Origin: Nocardioides carbamazepini
Lineage (GTDB): Bacteria > Actinomycetota > Actinomycetes > Propionibacteriales > Nocardioidaceae
Reading direction: 5' to 3'
Length of the DNA: 64,000 nt
Assembly: GCF_024614185.1 (NCBI RefSeq)
Contig: NZ_JAHTLF010000025.1
Location: 62,001-126,000 of the forward strand
Positions 63,246-64,000 of this stretch are shown piece after piece (the first letter of the stretch is position 1; each line of letters begins with the position of its first letter). The position numbers and the translations under genes are program-made. The notes beneath the pieces were generated by a model that was not told where the DNA came from, did not search any database, and worked only from the letters and a program-made list of their open reading frames with translations.

Positions 63246-63472
63246 GGAGGAACCTTCCGGGGTCTCGTCCGGTCGATGGGGGTGGCGATCCCGGGTCCGA
63301 TACCCCGCCCGGGTTGCCACTAAACCAACCGCCTCGATGATATTTGATCACGGGCCGCCCGGTGTGTGACCAACCAGACCTTGACGTCGGATTGGGGGTC
63401 GTGCGGCGGAGGCGGAAGAATGGGCGGCAAGGACGTCATCGTGTCGTCGACAGAGGTGCCCAGGAGGAAGCC
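63246..63472. promoter_or_regulatory. Divergent promoter region (RsbW-like operon / ndh)
   Basis: 227 bp between outward-facing genes. The A/T-rich patch GATGATATTTGATCACG around 63335-63352 and TTGACG at 63381 are promoter-like. AGGAGGAAG (63462-63470) is the ribosome site of the NADH dehydrogenase gene. Confidence 0.4.
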
Positions 63473-64000
63473 ATGGCAGCAGGCGATACTCAGCCCGACC
63501 TGACCGACCGCATCATCGTCCCCCGCTCCGACCGTCATCAGGTCGTCGTCATCGGCTCCGGCTTCGGTGGCCTCTTCGGCACCAAGCAGCTGCGCAAGGC
63601 CGACGTCGACGTGACCATGATCGCGAAGACCACGCACCACCTCTTCCAGCCCCTGCTCTACCAGGTGGCGACCGGCATCCTCTCCGAGGGCGAGATCGCC
63701 CCGCCGACCCGCGAGGTGCTCGCCAACCAGAAGAACGCCCAGGTCCTGCTCGGCGAGGTCACCACCATCGACCTGGAGCAGCGCCAGGTCACCTCCCACG
63801 TCCTGGGCCGCGAGATCGTGACGCCGTACGACTCCCTCATCGTGGCCGCCGGCGCGGGCCAGTCGTACTTCGGCAACGACCACTTCGCCGAGTTCGCCCC
63901 CGGCATGAAGAGCGTCGACGACGCCCTGGAGCTGCGCGGCCGGATCTTCGGCGCCTTCGAGATGGCCGAGCTCGGCGCCTCGCGCGGCGAGAACGTCGAC
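63473..64000 (+). CDS. ndh: Type II NADH dehydrogenase, N-terminal part (runs off the window)
   Basis: The first 176 codons are present. FAD motif VVVIGSGFGGLFGTKQL (~24-40), HHLFQPLLYQVATGILS (~57-73, typical NDH-2) and YDSLIVAAGAGQSYFG are recognisable. A non-proton-pumping, membrane-associated FAD enzyme that passes electrons from NADH to quinone. The C-terminal NADH-binding and membrane-anchor parts lie outside the window. Confidence 0.93.
   Translation, partial: MAAGDTQPDLTDRIIVPRSDRHQVVVIGSGFGGLFGTKQLRKADVDVTMIAKTTHHLFQPLLYQVATGILSEGEIAPPTREVLANQKNAQVLLGEVTTIDLEQRQVTSHVLGREIVTPYDSLIVAAGAGQSYFGNDHFAEFAPGMKSVDDALELRGRIFGAFEMAELGASRGENVD

Overview
This is a high-GC actinobacterial chromosome segment. 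Many genes use GTG starts, neighbouring genes often overlap by 4 bp (ATGA/GTGA), and the block purL - SCP-like gene - purF - purM - DUF3073 has the same order as the purL-to-Rv0810c region of mycobacteria. The overall style (Bacillus-type Fe-S PurF, paired crcB genes, Rv2525c-like DUF1906 protein) fits Nocardioides or a close relative. The genus is an inference and was not tested.

Layout. 0-13.5 kb is a housekeeping region: the end of a PucR-type regulator, a secreted DUF1906 glycosidase-like protein, a membrane Ser/Thr kinase, purL, a lipoprotein, an SCP-like protein, an M20 peptidase, an FAD oxidoreductase, purF, purM and a DUF3073 gene. It is punctuated by palindromic and tandem repeats. 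13.9-21.3 kb (minus strand) is one long operon: GntR-type regulator, SsuABC/TauABC-like importer, an amidohydrolase-cupin fusion, an AtzA/TrzN-like amidohydrolase and an MFS carrier. It looks like an uptake-and-hydrolysis pathway for an unknown small organic (N-containing?) compound. 21.4-25 kb (minus) encodes a two-component flavin monooxygenase (a flavin reductase fused to an IclR-like sensor domain, plus a DszA/NtaA-type oxygenase) and a LysR regulator. Similar LysR-type boxes precede both minus-strand units and two further units. 25.3-31.4 kb holds a beta-propeller-like protein, an NCS2 purine/uracil permease, a second LysR regulator and a tightly coupled MOSC protein - 3Fe-4S ferredoxin - ferredoxin reductase set.

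31.4-38.4 kb holds a BMP/Nup-type ABC importer convergent with eutBC (B12-dependent ethanolamine ammonia-lyase). 38.7-47.5 kb (plus) encodes two SDR dehydrogenases, a nitrilase-superfamily amidase, a cyclic-imidase-like NodB-fold hydrolase, an RbsBAC-type importer and an unusual regulator in which a LuxR-type HTH is joined to a cytosolic ABC-type ligand-binding domain. Together this looks like a complete sense-import-hydrolyse-oxidise catabolic cassette. 47.5-54.4 kb holds a 1493-residue secreted phosphodiester glycosidase / metallophosphoesterase / Ig-like protein and an MMPL transporter.

Three tRNA genes (Phe on minus; Glu and Asp on plus) at 54.4-54.9 kb border an accessory segment (55.0-60.9 kb). 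That segment carries a VapB-like antitoxin, a frameshifted VapC/PIN toxin and a 1681-residue STAND-type P-loop NTPase that is a plausible anti-phage defence protein. The window ends with a minimal zinc metallopeptidase, two adjacent Fluc/CrcB fluoride channels, an RsbW-like ATP-binding protein and the start of a type II NADH dehydrogenase.

The most unusual items are the LuxR-binding-protein fusion with its catabolic cassette, the MOSC-ferredoxin-reductase trio (a possible bacterial analogue of the mARC N-reductive system), the flavin-reductase-IclR and amidohydrolase-cupin fusions, the shared LysR boxes, and the STAND NTPase island beside the tRNAs.
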